NCBI GenBank assembly: GCA_964574605.1
Contig: CAZNOK010000102.1
Coordinates: 1-17,623 of the forward strand
Origin: CAIKAP01 sp964574605
GTDB lineage: Bacteria > Verrucomicrobiota > Verrucomicrobiia > Palsa-1439
Length of the DNA: 17,623 nt
Direction of reading: 5' to 3'
The position numbers and the translations under genes were made by a program. This document shows, piece by piece, positions 6,880-13,729 of this stretch; positions within the stretch are counted from its first letter, which is position 1, and each line of letters opens with the position of its first letter. The notes below the pieces were generated by a model that was given only the letters and a program-made list of their open reading frames with translations, was not told the origin of the DNA and ran no database searches.

Positions 6880-7909
6880 GTGTGGCCTCCAAAAACTTGT
6901 CCATCTCCTCGTCGGTGCCGATGCTGACACGGGCAAAATCGCGGATGCGGTCGGCGTCCCACCAGCGCACCAGCACCTTTCGCTCACGCAGCCCGTCGAA
7001 CCAGCGTTTCGCGGTCAACGGTGCCGGCGGTTTGGCGAACACAAAATTCGTCTGCGATGAATAGACGAAGAACTTCCAGTCTTTCAATCTTCCAATCACC
7101 CGTTCCCGCGTCGCCTTCACTTTGCGGACGATCTCGTCGAAGTACGGCACACCCTCGACAGCGGCTTCGCCCGCGAGTTGGCTGAGACGGCTGACGTTGT
7201 AGCTGTCCTTCACTTTGTCGAGCGCGCCGATCAACTCCGTCGGGCCCACGACCCAGCCGAGCCGCATCCCGGCGAGCGCAGAAGATTTCGAGAATGAACG
7301 CGCGACAAGCACGTTCGGATACTTGCCGACGAAGTCGAGGCAGTTGTCTGACGCGAAATCCACGTATGCCTCGTCAATCACCACCACGCCTTCGAATGTT
7401 CCGGAAATGTTCCGGAGCATTTGCTTGTCGAGCCAGACGCCGCTGGGCGCGTTCGGTTGCGTGATGAACAGCAGGTTCACGCCGTTGAGCGACGGAACCG
7501 TTTGAATCTGGAATTGGTCGTCGAGCGGCAACTCGATCTTCTGCGCGCCCTGGATGTTGGCGAGCACCGGGTACAGCGAGTAGCTTGGCCAGAAATACGC
7601 GAGTTTCTCGCCTTCGCCGACGAATGCGCGAACGCAGAGGTTCAGAATGTCGTCGCAACCGTTGCCGATGAGAATCTGCGCAGGATCGAAACCGAACCGC
7701 TTGCCAAGTTTCTGGCGTAGGCCGAGCGACTGCGGGTCTGGATAGAGCCGCAGCCGTCCGTCCACCGCCGCGCGCAACGCGTCGAAGACCTTTGGCGATG
7801 GCGGATACGGGTTCTCGTTCGTGTTGAGCTTGATGAGGCCCGGCACCTTCGGCTGTTCGCCGGGGACGTAGCCGTGCATCCGCTCAATGTTGGGACGTGC
7901 GTAGGTCAT
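6863..7909 (-). CDS. hisC: Histidinol-phosphate aminotransferase
   Basis: HisC transfers an amino group from glutamate to imidazole acetol phosphate, giving histidinol phosphate; it is a cytoplasmic PLP enzyme of the class I/II family. Hallmarks in the 348-residue protein are LNTNENPYPPSP, RLYPDPQS, IGNGCDDILN, ITQPNAPSG, VIDEAYVDFA and the PLP site RSFSKSSALAGMRLGW, whose Lys is residue 208 from this start. RVSIGTDEEMDKFL lies near the C-terminus. The ATG at 7909 overlaps the upstream radical SAM stop as ATGA, so it is preferred over a GTG at 7918, which would add three residues. No separate promoter or ribosome binding site was seen, so expression probably depends on the radical SAM transcript. 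It is followed by overlapping hisB. The family also contains aromatic aminotransferases, but the hisB neighbour favours histidine synthesis. Confidence 0.93.
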   Translation of the reverse strand: MTYARPNIERMHGYVPGEQPKVPGLIKLNTNENPYPPSPKVFDALRAAVDGRLRLYPDPQSLGLRQKLGKRFGFDPAQILIGNGCDDILNLCVRAFVGEGEKLAYFWPSYSLYPVLANIQGAQKIELPLDDQFQIQTVPSLNGVNLLFITQPNAPSGVWLDKQMLRNISGTFEGVVVIDEAYVDFASDNCLDFVGKYPNVLVARSFSKSSALAGMRLGWVVGPTELIGALDKVKDSYNVSRLSQLAGEAAVEGVPYFDEIVRKVKATRERVIGRLKDWKFFVYSSQTNFVFAKPPAPLTAKRWFDGLRERKVLVRWWDADRIRDFARVSIGTDEEMDKFLEATHETLR

Positions 7910-9282
7910 CGGGCGCACATGCTACCTGACGTTGCCTTGCAGGGCAAGCGCTCGCCGAGAAGATGCAGGTCGTCAGGGTGAATCCACTTGTTCTGGCGCC
8001 GGATGAAGAACAGAGGATCGGATATCATTGCGCCCTCGTTGATCGGTCTGGCTTCGTCGGTCCCGTGCAGCCGGGCGTAATCGCCGTGGAATCCGTCGCA
8101 AATGTTCCTTGCGTCGCAGGCGAGACATTTCTTTCCGTGCACATAACCGCAGTGCTCGTGGGCGCGAAGTCTGGCGTCTTCCTGATACTTTTCCTCGACG
8201 CTGCGGGTTTCCAATCTCTCGGAAATGACGGTGACCAGCCGGTCGAGCGCGGACTTCGCCTTGCGCAAGGCGGGACCTGCCGGCGTTCGGGACAAAACGC
8301 GCGCGTATTTTGTGGCTCCGCCAAGCGTGAATCTCTTCCCCAAGGGGAACGGTTCGGTCGTCTTCCCCTCGCGCATCCGTTGTGGTTGTTCGCCAGTCCA
8401 AGCCCAGCTCGCGAAATCGTTCTCATGAAGGTCGTAGGGTACCTGGCGAAACGTGTAAACAGACTTTCTGTGCCGCTCGGCCACCATGCACAACGGGTAG
8501 TGACGCACATTCCCCTCGACTCCGCGGGACTCCAAGAGGTCAAGCGCCTCGTTAATCGCAGGTTCGAGGTCGGTATACCGGGGGATTTTTTCCAGCATTC
8601 TCGCTCCGGTTTTCGCTTGGTCATCATAAGGGTTGTACGACAGGAAGTTCACCACCTTGGCGCCTGCCCTGATTCCGAGTTCTGCGATCTCAGGCAACTG
8701 GCGGAAAGACTCGATCAACATCACGGTGTTGATCCTAAAGGGCACGCTGCTTTCTTGCAGGTTCCGCAACGCCATCATCTGGGCGACGTGGGCGCCTTCT
8801 GTGCACACGATGCTGTCGTAGGCGTCGCCCAAGGCGTGGATGCTCACGAGAAAATCCCTGACACCGGCATCCCTGAACTTCTCCACGTTCCCTTCTGTCT
8901 TCAGCGCCTGACCGTTGGTGATGATGGTTGCGTCGAGACCGATGGACCGGCAGAAGCCCACAAATTCGAGTATGTCCTTCCACAGAGTCGGTTCTCCGCC
9001 TTGGATGTCAACGGAAGTGTTGCCATAGAACTCGACAAGCGTGCGGGCGATTGTCTTCGCCTTTTCCAGCGACATGAACCCGTGCTCCGGGTGGTTCACA
9101 TCGGATCGCCTGTCTTTGAAATAGCAGAAATAGCATTGCAAGTTGCAGGTCTGGCCGGTCCAAATGATTCCCCGGCGCGTCAGCACACGCCGGTCAACGG
9201 GAACGTAGGCAATCGTGTGGCCGGGTCTCCGCGGCTTGGCGAGTTCCCAAGCCGATTCGAGGACGTTTGTTTCTCTCGTCAT
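7906..9282 (-). CDS. Radical SAM protein with C-terminal cysteine cluster (SPASM/twitch-like)
   Basis: This 458-residue iron-sulfur enzyme has the radical SAM motif CNLQCYFC (Cys46, Cys50, Cys53), the SAM-binding IQGGEPTL (93-100), ATIITNGQAL and a TIM-barrel pattern. A second group of cysteines, Cys265 (HYPLCMVAE) and Cys378, Cys386, Cys389 and Cys395 (GKKCLACDARNICDGFH), could hold an auxiliary [4Fe-4S] cluster. The ending CDGFHGDYARLHGTDEARPI looks like a conserved family tail. About 90 residues between the barrel and the tail (280-370) are basic and helical and match nothing I recognise. It starts three bases after the first radical SAM gene and overlaps hisC by four. Enzymes of this kind modify peptides, sugars or nucleotides; the substrate is not visible. 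By eye its base composition is less GC-rich than the flanks, which would fit acquisition. Confidence 0.86.
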   Translation of the reverse strand: MTRETNVLESAWELAKPRRPGHTIAYVPVDRRVLTRRGIIWTGQTCNLQCYFCYFKDRRSDVNHPEHGFMSLEKAKTIARTLVEFYGNTSVDIQGGEPTLWKDILEFVGFCRSIGLDATIITNGQALKTEGNVEKFRDAGVRDFLVSIHALGDAYDSIVCTEGAHVAQMMALRNLQESSVPFRINTVMLIESFRQLPEIAELGIRAGAKVVNFLSYNPYDDQAKTGARMLEKIPRYTDLEPAINEALDLLESRGVEGNVRHYPLCMVAERHRKSVYTFRQVPYDLHENDFASWAWTGEQPQRMREGKTTEPFPLGKRFTLGGATKYARVLSRTPAGPALRKAKSALDRLVTVISERLETRSVEEKYQEDARLRAHEHCGYVHGKKCLACDARNICDGFHGDYARLHGTDEARPINEGAMISDPLFFIRRQNKWIHPDDLHLLGERLPCKATSGSMCAR

Positions 9283-9285
9283 GGG

Positions 9286-10194
9286 TCAATAGCAGGTCAG
9301 CACCGGCTTCTTTTGCCGGTAGCGTTGATAGGCTGCGATCCAAGACTCCGTCTTTTGCCCGCGAGCAAGCTGTGATGGCGGCGGCCACTCCTTGCCGGAG
9401 GGCATTCGCGAGCGATAGAAGAACATGCCGCAGAATTTGCACAGCTTCTCGAAGTGCTCCTCCATCGGATCGTCGTTGCGAGGAAGTGTTTTCCTGCCGA
9501 TGTCGAAGCCGAAGACCCGGTCTATACCGCCGCACACCGGATGCGGGTAGTAGCCGTACTTCGTCAATCCCAATCCCCGGCACGCCGGCATGTAACATCC
9601 TTGGGAGAAATTGGTGGCGCGGTGTTCCGGAAGATCGCACGGGGCGACGTTGAACGCGACGTGGTGCGCCTGGATGGGGGATTTCTTTCGCGAGTTGAGG
9701 ACATCCACGCCCAAGGACGGAAGACGCGAGATGACTTGCTGCACCTTTTCGCCGTAACCGTTCGTGAAGACCTTGATGTTTGTCCAAGGAGAATGTTCCT
9801 TCCGGTATTTCAGGAGCAGTGAAACGATGTCGAAGAACTCCGGATGAAGCGTCGGCTCTCCGCCTTCCAGTTCAATGGATCGCCAACGCCGGTTCGCGGC
9901 GACACTCTCGCCAATGAACTTCTCGATTTGGGCAACCGACATCCGATCCTCCGACGGGGCCTGTCCCTCGCCGCAGGAACGATCACAGTCCACGCAGTTC
10001 AAATTGCACATCTCCGTGATCTCAATGGCGACGCCCTTGTGGGACGGGCGGTAAGGCGGGCCCGATTGGATCGCGCGTCGCTCCTCCGCGTTGTGAAGCA
10101 GACGAAATGGATGAATGGGCAACGACTCAAGAAGTCCCACGACCCTCGGAGGTATCCATCTCCCTGCTTTGACGTAGAGCGTTCGTAGTTGCAT
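9286..10194 (-). CDS. Radical SAM protein, short form with several extra cysteines
   Basis: This is a 302-residue protein if the ATG at 10194 is used, ten bases after the acyltransferase stop; a longer reading from 10239 would overlap that gene. The radical SAM site is EMCNLNCVDCDRSC (Cys63, Cys67, Cys70, plus Cys74), with the SAM-binding motif ELEGGEPTLHPEFF (109-121) and KVFTNGYG (141-148). The half after the barrel carries Cys200, Cys205, Cys221, Cys252 and Cys255 (SQGCYMPAC, HPVCGG, KLCKFCGMFF), which could bind an auxiliary iron-sulfur cluster. The N-terminus (about 1-50) is basic and hydrophobic, so peripheral membrane contact is possible. No precursor peptide or partner beyond the adjacent genes was found. 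It lies between the FemAB-like acyltransferase and the second radical SAM protein, and they may work on one product. The substrate is unknown. Confidence 0.85.
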   Translation of the reverse strand: MQLRTLYVKAGRWIPPRVVGLLESLPIHPFRLLHNAEERRAIQSGPPYRPSHKGVAIEITEMCNLNCVDCDRSCGEGQAPSEDRMSVAQIEKFIGESVAANRRWRSIELEGGEPTLHPEFFDIVSLLLKYRKEHSPWTNIKVFTNGYGEKVQQVISRLPSLGVDVLNSRKKSPIQAHHVAFNVAPCDLPEHRATNFSQGCYMPACRGLGLTKYGYYPHPVCGGIDRVFGFDIGRKTLPRNDDPMEEHFEKLCKFCGMFFYRSRMPSGKEWPPPSQLARGQKTESWIAAYQRYRQKKPVLTCY

Positions 10195-10204
10195 ATGCGT
10201 CTTG

Positions 10205-11209
10205 CTAATTACTTTCTCGACGCCGCAAGTGCGAGGCAAAATGATGCAGTCCGAGTGCGATCTTGGCGGGGACGGTGATGCCGCGAACGTAGCGAAACAT
10301 GGTCACCGGGCGCGCATGAAATTTCTCTTTGAAGACTCCGCCGCTCTGAGGTGTCCCGTGCTTGATGCCGACATACAGGTTTTGCATCCCGCGCTCCGCG
10401 GCCATCGTCATCGCTTTCCAGTACAGCAATTCGTTCGGGCAGAGGTGCAGGTATTGGTTGCGGGATGCGATGCCGAGCGAATAGATCGTCCTGTTGTCGT
10501 GAGGGAACAGACCTGAAGCGATGGTTCGATCGTCGTATTTGACAGCGAGCGCAAAAAGCCGGTCCCGCGGCATGAGGTGACGGTAAATCTTCTTCATGTC
10601 CTCAATCGAGTGCGGAGGCCGGAAGTCTCGTCGTGCAGCCACCTCCCTGAGTTGCTCGTAGTATTCATCCACGGCGTCGGGCTGATGCAAAACCTCAACC
10701 GTCAGGCCGCCGTTGAGGGCTTTTCGGATTCGATTTCTGCACTTCCCGGTTATGCCGGCCCACATCGCATCTTCGTTCGATGAAAGGGGAATCCAATATG
10801 CCGTCCATGAGGCAACCGTGTAGCCATTGTTGCGCATGATGTCCGGATCGAGGATGGGATTGCCGATTTGCACGAACCGGATCCTCCGCTCCTGACAGAA
10901 CCGATCAATTGCCGTGAGAAATCCCGCCTGATCAAACCCCTTGTTCACAATCGGTCCCATGTCAGGCGTTTTCCACGAGGTCAGAGGACTGCCAAGGACG
11001 CGGAAGCCTCCTTTGTTCTGGATGAACACGGCGAAATAGCCGATCAACTTCCCCGCATCAATGATCCGGAACCGCACCAGCTCCGCCTTCTGAGTTTCTT
11101 TCAGGAAATTGAGCCACGGAGATTCATGGTAGAGCATACTGCTGTCGAAGCGGGAGATGCTCTCGTCCCAAGCTTCATCGCTGATGTTATTGAGCGGCTC
11201 GATTGTCAT
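10205..11209 (-). CDS. FemAB/GNAT-like acyltransferase (Acetyltransf_6 type)
   Basis: This 334-residue protein belongs to the FemAB-like GNAT superfamily (double GNAT fold), whose members attach amino acids or acyl groups to peptidoglycan precursors, polysaccharides or proteins. The first half has FDSSMLYHESPWLNFLKE and GKLIGYFAVFIQNKGGFRVLGSP. A central KCRNRIRKALNGGLTVEV matches the basic helix-strand joining the two folds. The second half carries the signature NELLYWKAMTMAAERGMQNL followed by SGGVFKEKFHARPV. The start at 11209 was chosen because it begins the fold directly and leaves room for promoters; an ATG at 11272 would add 21 residues and nearly abut the divergent gene. It heads a five-gene minus-strand run with two radical SAM enzymes, hisC and hisB. 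Similar proteins occur in exopolysaccharide and PEP-CTERM/exosortase loci, but no such gene is in this window. Confidence 0.78.
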   Translation of the reverse strand: MTIEPLNNISDEAWDESISRFDSSMLYHESPWLNFLKETQKAELVRFRIIDAGKLIGYFAVFIQNKGGFRVLGSPLTSWKTPDMGPIVNKGFDQAGFLTAIDRFCQERRIRFVQIGNPILDPDIMRNNGYTVASWTAYWIPLSSNEDAMWAGITGKCRNRIRKALNGGLTVEVLHQPDAVDEYYEQLREVAARRDFRPPHSIEDMKKIYRHLMPRDRLFALAVKYDDRTIASGLFPHDNRTIYSLGIASRNQYLHLCPNELLYWKAMTMAAERGMQNLYVGIKHGTPQSGGVFKEKFHARPVTMFRYVRGITVPAKIALGLHHFASHLRRRESN

Positions 11210-11223
11210 CTTGCCCGGAGCGC

Positions 11224-11253
11224 ACTGTATTCTCTTGACGCTGTGCGTTCCAA
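11224..11253 (-). promoter_or_regulatory. Weak candidate promoter of the acyltransferase/radical SAM/his operon
   Basis: On the minus strand TTGGAA (11253-11248) and TACAGT (11229-11224) have an 18-base spacer; each matches consensus at four of six positions. It overlaps the opposite-strand promoter at 11235-11262, so both could not be occupied together. It is the best minus-strand candidate seen before the start at 11209. Confidence 0.25.
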
Positions 11254-11262
11254 GTCTAAAAT
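11235..11262 (+). promoter_or_regulatory. Sigma70-type promoter of the Gfo/Idh/MocA gene
   Basis: TTGACG (11235-11240) and TAAAAT (11257-11262) are separated by 16 bases. Both are near consensus. The expected start near 11269 leaves a leader of about 20 bases ending in a good ribosome binding site. Confidence 0.55.
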
Positions 11263-11277
11263 CCGACCACATCTAGC

Positions 11278-11284
11278 AAAGGAG
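11278..11284 (+). promoter_or_regulatory. Ribosome binding site fixing the Gfo/Idh/MocA start
   Basis: AAAGGAG lies five bases before the ATG at 11290, one of the clearest Shine-Dalgarno sequences in the window. Confidence 0.7.
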
Positions 11285-11289
11285 AAACC

Positions 11290-12651
11290 ATGCAACAGCA
11301 CTCGATTCGTAAAGCCGGCGCAACTTCACGCCGGGAATTCCTTTCCACCACCACCAAACTCGCGGCTGGCGCCGCCCTCGCTGGCGTCTCGCTGCCGTGG
11401 GTCCACGCCGCGGAGTCCAACGCCATCCGCCTCGCGTTGATCGGTTGCGGCGGACGCGGCAGCGGCGCCGCAGTCAACGCCTTCGATTCGCCGAACGGTC
11501 CCGTCAAGATGATCGTCATGGCTGACATCTTCGAGGACCGGCTGCTCCGGTCCCACAAAATCCTCAGCGAGAAATATCCCAAGAATATGGACGTGCCGCC
11601 CGAGCGGCGTTTCACGGGCTTCGACGCGTGGCGCAAGGCGATTGATTCCCTGAAGCCGGGGGATGTGGCGATGTTGACCGGCTATGCGGGCTTCCGTCCC
11701 GGCCAACTCGAATACGCCGTCAAGAAAGGCGTGAACGTGTTCATGGAAAAATCGTTCGCCGCCGATCCGGTGGGCGTGCGGCGCGTCATCAAGGCCGGCG
11801 AAGCCGCCGAAAAGAAGAACCTCAAGATCGCCGCCGGCCTCCAGTGCCGACATTCGCGGAACCGCCATGAACTCATTAAGCGCATCCGCAACGGTGAAAT
11901 GGGCGAGATTCACAATATCCGCGCCTACCGGATGCAGGCGTGCGGCCGGTTGCCCAAACGGCCGGAGACCGAGAAAGACCTGCACTGGCAGATTCGAAAG
12001 TTCACACATTTCTTCTGGGTGTCGGGCGGGTTGTATGCGGAGATGAACATCCACCAGATTGACGAGATTTGCTGGCTCAAGGACGCCTATCCGGTGAAAG
12101 CCCACGGCATCGGTGGACGCGCCGTCAACAGCACTGACTGCGGCCAAGGTCTCGACTCCTTCACCATCGAGTTTACTTTCCCCGACGGCACGAAGGCCTA
12201 CGATGTCGTTCGCTGGTTGCCGAATTGCTACAACGAGTTTGCCACGTTCGTGCACGGAACCAAATGCGCCGCCCAATTCTCCGGTCCGAGTCACATCGGC
12301 ACCGTTCACACCTACAAGGACCAGCGTTGCGAGCGCGACAACATCGCTTGGAAAGCCGAGGATGAGCCGAACTCACCGTGGGAGGCCGAGTGGAACGACC
12401 TGCTGGAGTCCATCCGCAAGGACCGCCCGCACAACGAAGCCAAACGCGCCGCGCTCTCCAACCTCGCCGACATCATGGGCCGCGCCGCGGTTCACATGGG
12501 ACGGATCGTCACGTGGGACGAAGCGATGGCATCGAACTTCCAGTTCTGTCCGAACATAGACAATCTTACCGACGACAGTCCGCCCCCGGTGAAGGCGGAC
12601 GAACAAGGTCGTTACCCCGTGCCCGTGCCCGGTAAGTGGATCGAGCTGTAA
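11290..12651 (+). CDS. Tat-exported Gfo/Idh/MocA family oxidoreductase
   Basis: This 453-residue NAD(P)-dependent sugar or cyclitol oxidoreductase has a twin-arginine signal: SRREFLSTTTKL (13-24), a hydrophobic stretch, and probable cleavage after WVHA (residue 40). The Rossmann fold starts at IRLALIGCGGRGSG (46-59), with the family's EK pair in VFMEKSFAADP (here Ser follows Glu153-Lys154, where Pro is common). The substrate domain has EMNIHQIDEICWL with His255 and Asp258 in the usual H-x-x-D arrangement. The length, slightly over the cytosolic form, fits the Tat-exported branch abundant in Verrucomicrobiota and Planctomycetota. Export folded with a bound nicotinamide cofactor is expected. 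It has its own promoter and ribosome binding site, faces away from the radical SAM operon and is convergent with the alcohol dehydrogenase gene. The substrate, probably a carbohydrate, cannot be named. Confidence 0.92.
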   Translation: MQQHSIRKAGATSRREFLSTTTKLAAGAALAGVSLPWVHAAESNAIRLALIGCGGRGSGAAVNAFDSPNGPVKMIVMADIFEDRLLRSHKILSEKYPKNMDVPPERRFTGFDAWRKAIDSLKPGDVAMLTGYAGFRPGQLEYAVKKGVNVFMEKSFAADPVGVRRVIKAGEAAEKKNLKIAAGLQCRHSRNRHELIKRIRNGEMGEIHNIRAYRMQACGRLPKRPETEKDLHWQIRKFTHFFWVSGGLYAEMNIHQIDEICWLKDAYPVKAHGIGGRAVNSTDCGQGLDSFTIEFTFPDGTKAYDVVRWLPNCYNEFATFVHGTKCAAQFSGPSHIGTVHTYKDQRCERDNIAWKAEDEPNSPWEAEWNDLLESIRKDRPHNEAKRAALSNLADIMGRAAVHMGRIVTWDEAMASNFQFCPNIDNLTDDSPPPVKADEQGRYPVPVPGKWIEL

Positions 12652-12664
12652 GAACAAGCTTCGC

Positions 12665-12684
12665 GCGCGTGGTTAGCTACGCGC
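12665..12684. terminator. Weak hairpin between convergent genes
   Basis: GCGCGT (12665-12670) and ACGCGC (12679-12684) form a six-pair stem with an eight-base loop between the plus-strand stop at 12651 and the minus-strand gene end. There is no convincing U tract, and the right arm lies within the dehydrogenase coding sequence. It is the only terminator-like structure seen here. Confidence 0.25.
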
Positions 12685-13729
12685 TTTGAACGTCCAACAC
12701 GACTTTGATCGTGCGCGGGTCTTCGCGGTCCACCTGCGCGAACGCCGCGCTGATTTCGCGCAGCGGCAGCTTGTGAGTGACGTGCCATTGCGGATGCACG
12801 AGCCCCTTGGCCATCAAACGGATCGCACGCGGAAACTCGCCAAGTGTGACGCGCGATGCAATGATTTCGGCCTCCTTGATCACGAGCGTCTTGAAATGCA
12901 CCGGCGACAACTGCTCGCCGAGACCGCAGGTGACAATCCGTCCAGCATTGCGAATCATCTGGACAGCTTGTTGAAGCGGTGCGGCGCGTCCAGTGATCTC
13001 GTGGAAATGTCCCACGCACTCGATCACGCAGTCCGCCCCTTCCCCGCGCGTAATCTCCATCACCCTTGCGACCGGGTCTTCCTGTTCGACGTTGATGGTG
13101 TGTTCAGCGCCGAGCTTGCGCGCGGTTTCCAAGCGGAAGGGCTGGACATCGGTGATGATCGTCGGCGCCGGGTTAGCGCTGTGGCACAACACATCGAGCA
13201 CCGCCAAGCCCAGTTTGCCGGCGCCGAGAATGACAACCGTTTCGCCGGGCTGGACGTGTCCGCGAGAGAGAACGTGGCAACCGAGGCCGAACATCTCGAC
13301 CATCGGCCCAAACTCCATCGGCACGTTCTCCGGCAAATGAAAAACGTGATTTGCCGGCGCAGCGACGTATTGCCCGTATCCGCCATCAAGATCAACGCCG
13401 AGCAGCTTGAGCGTCCGGCACGCATTGATGCGCCCGGCGAGGCACGCGGGACAACTGTGACACGAAACGAGTGGATCAACCACCACACGGTCGCCCACCT
13501 TCACGTTCTTCACTTGGCTGCCGACTTCGGCGACGATGCCGCCAAACTCGTGGCCTTGAATCGCCGGGAACTTGACGCGCGCGTGAAACTCGCCGCGATA
13601 GATGTGAAGGTCAGTGCCGCAAATCCCGGCAAACGCGCTCTGGACGAGCACTTCGTCCGGTCGAATCTTCGGGTCAGGTGCGTCGCCGACGCGAATGTCT
13701 CCGTCGCCGTAGAGGATTCCTGCTTTCAT
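12677..13729 (-). CDS. Zinc-dependent alcohol/polyol dehydrogenase (MDR family)
   Basis: This 350-residue medium-chain dehydrogenase oxidises an alcohol or polyol, or reduces the carbonyl, with NAD(P). Catalytic zinc ligands are visible as Cys37 (GICGTDLHIYRGEF) and His60-Glu61 (IQGHEFGG), with Glu145 (PMVEMFGLGCHVL) in the usual later position. Structural zinc ligands are Cys90, Cys93, Cys96 and Cys104. The cofactor motif is VVILGAGKLGLAVLD, and Asp194 (IITDVQPFR) at the end of the second strand suggests NAD over NADP. The ATG at 13729 shares its A with the hisD stop TGA, so translation is probably coupled; a longer reading from 13957 would overlap hisD. It resembles the sorbitol, threonine and butanediol dehydrogenase group. 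It is not a histidine enzyme, because HisD carries out both oxidations of histidinol. The substrate is unknown. Confidence 0.9.
   Translation of the reverse strand: MKAGILYGDGDIRVGDAPDPKIRPDEVLVQSAFAGICGTDLHIYRGEFHARVKFPAIQGHEFGGIVAEVGSQVKNVKVGDRVVVDPLVSCHSCPACLAGRINACRTLKLLGVDLDGGYGQYVAAPANHVFHLPENVPMEFGPMVEMFGLGCHVLSRGHVQPGETVVILGAGKLGLAVLDVLCHSANPAPTIITDVQPFRLETARKLGAEHTINVEQEDPVARVMEITRGEGADCVIECVGHFHEITGRAAPLQQAVQMIRNAGRIVTCGLGEQLSPVHFKTLVIKEAEIIASRVTLGEFPRAIRLMAKGLVHPQWHVTHKLPLREISAAFAQVDREDPRTIKVVLDVQSA

Noticed and set aside
8257..8272. A perfect 16-base palindrome, CGCCTTGCGCAAGGCG.
   Set aside because: It lies inside the radical SAM coding sequence (Leu-Arg-Lys-Ala), and one such palindrome is not surprising in 17.6 kb of GC-rich sequence.
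7963..9375. A 470-codon plus-strand open frame.
   Set aside because: Antisense to the radical SAM gene, which carries CxxxCxxC and GGEP; no recognisable family on this strand.
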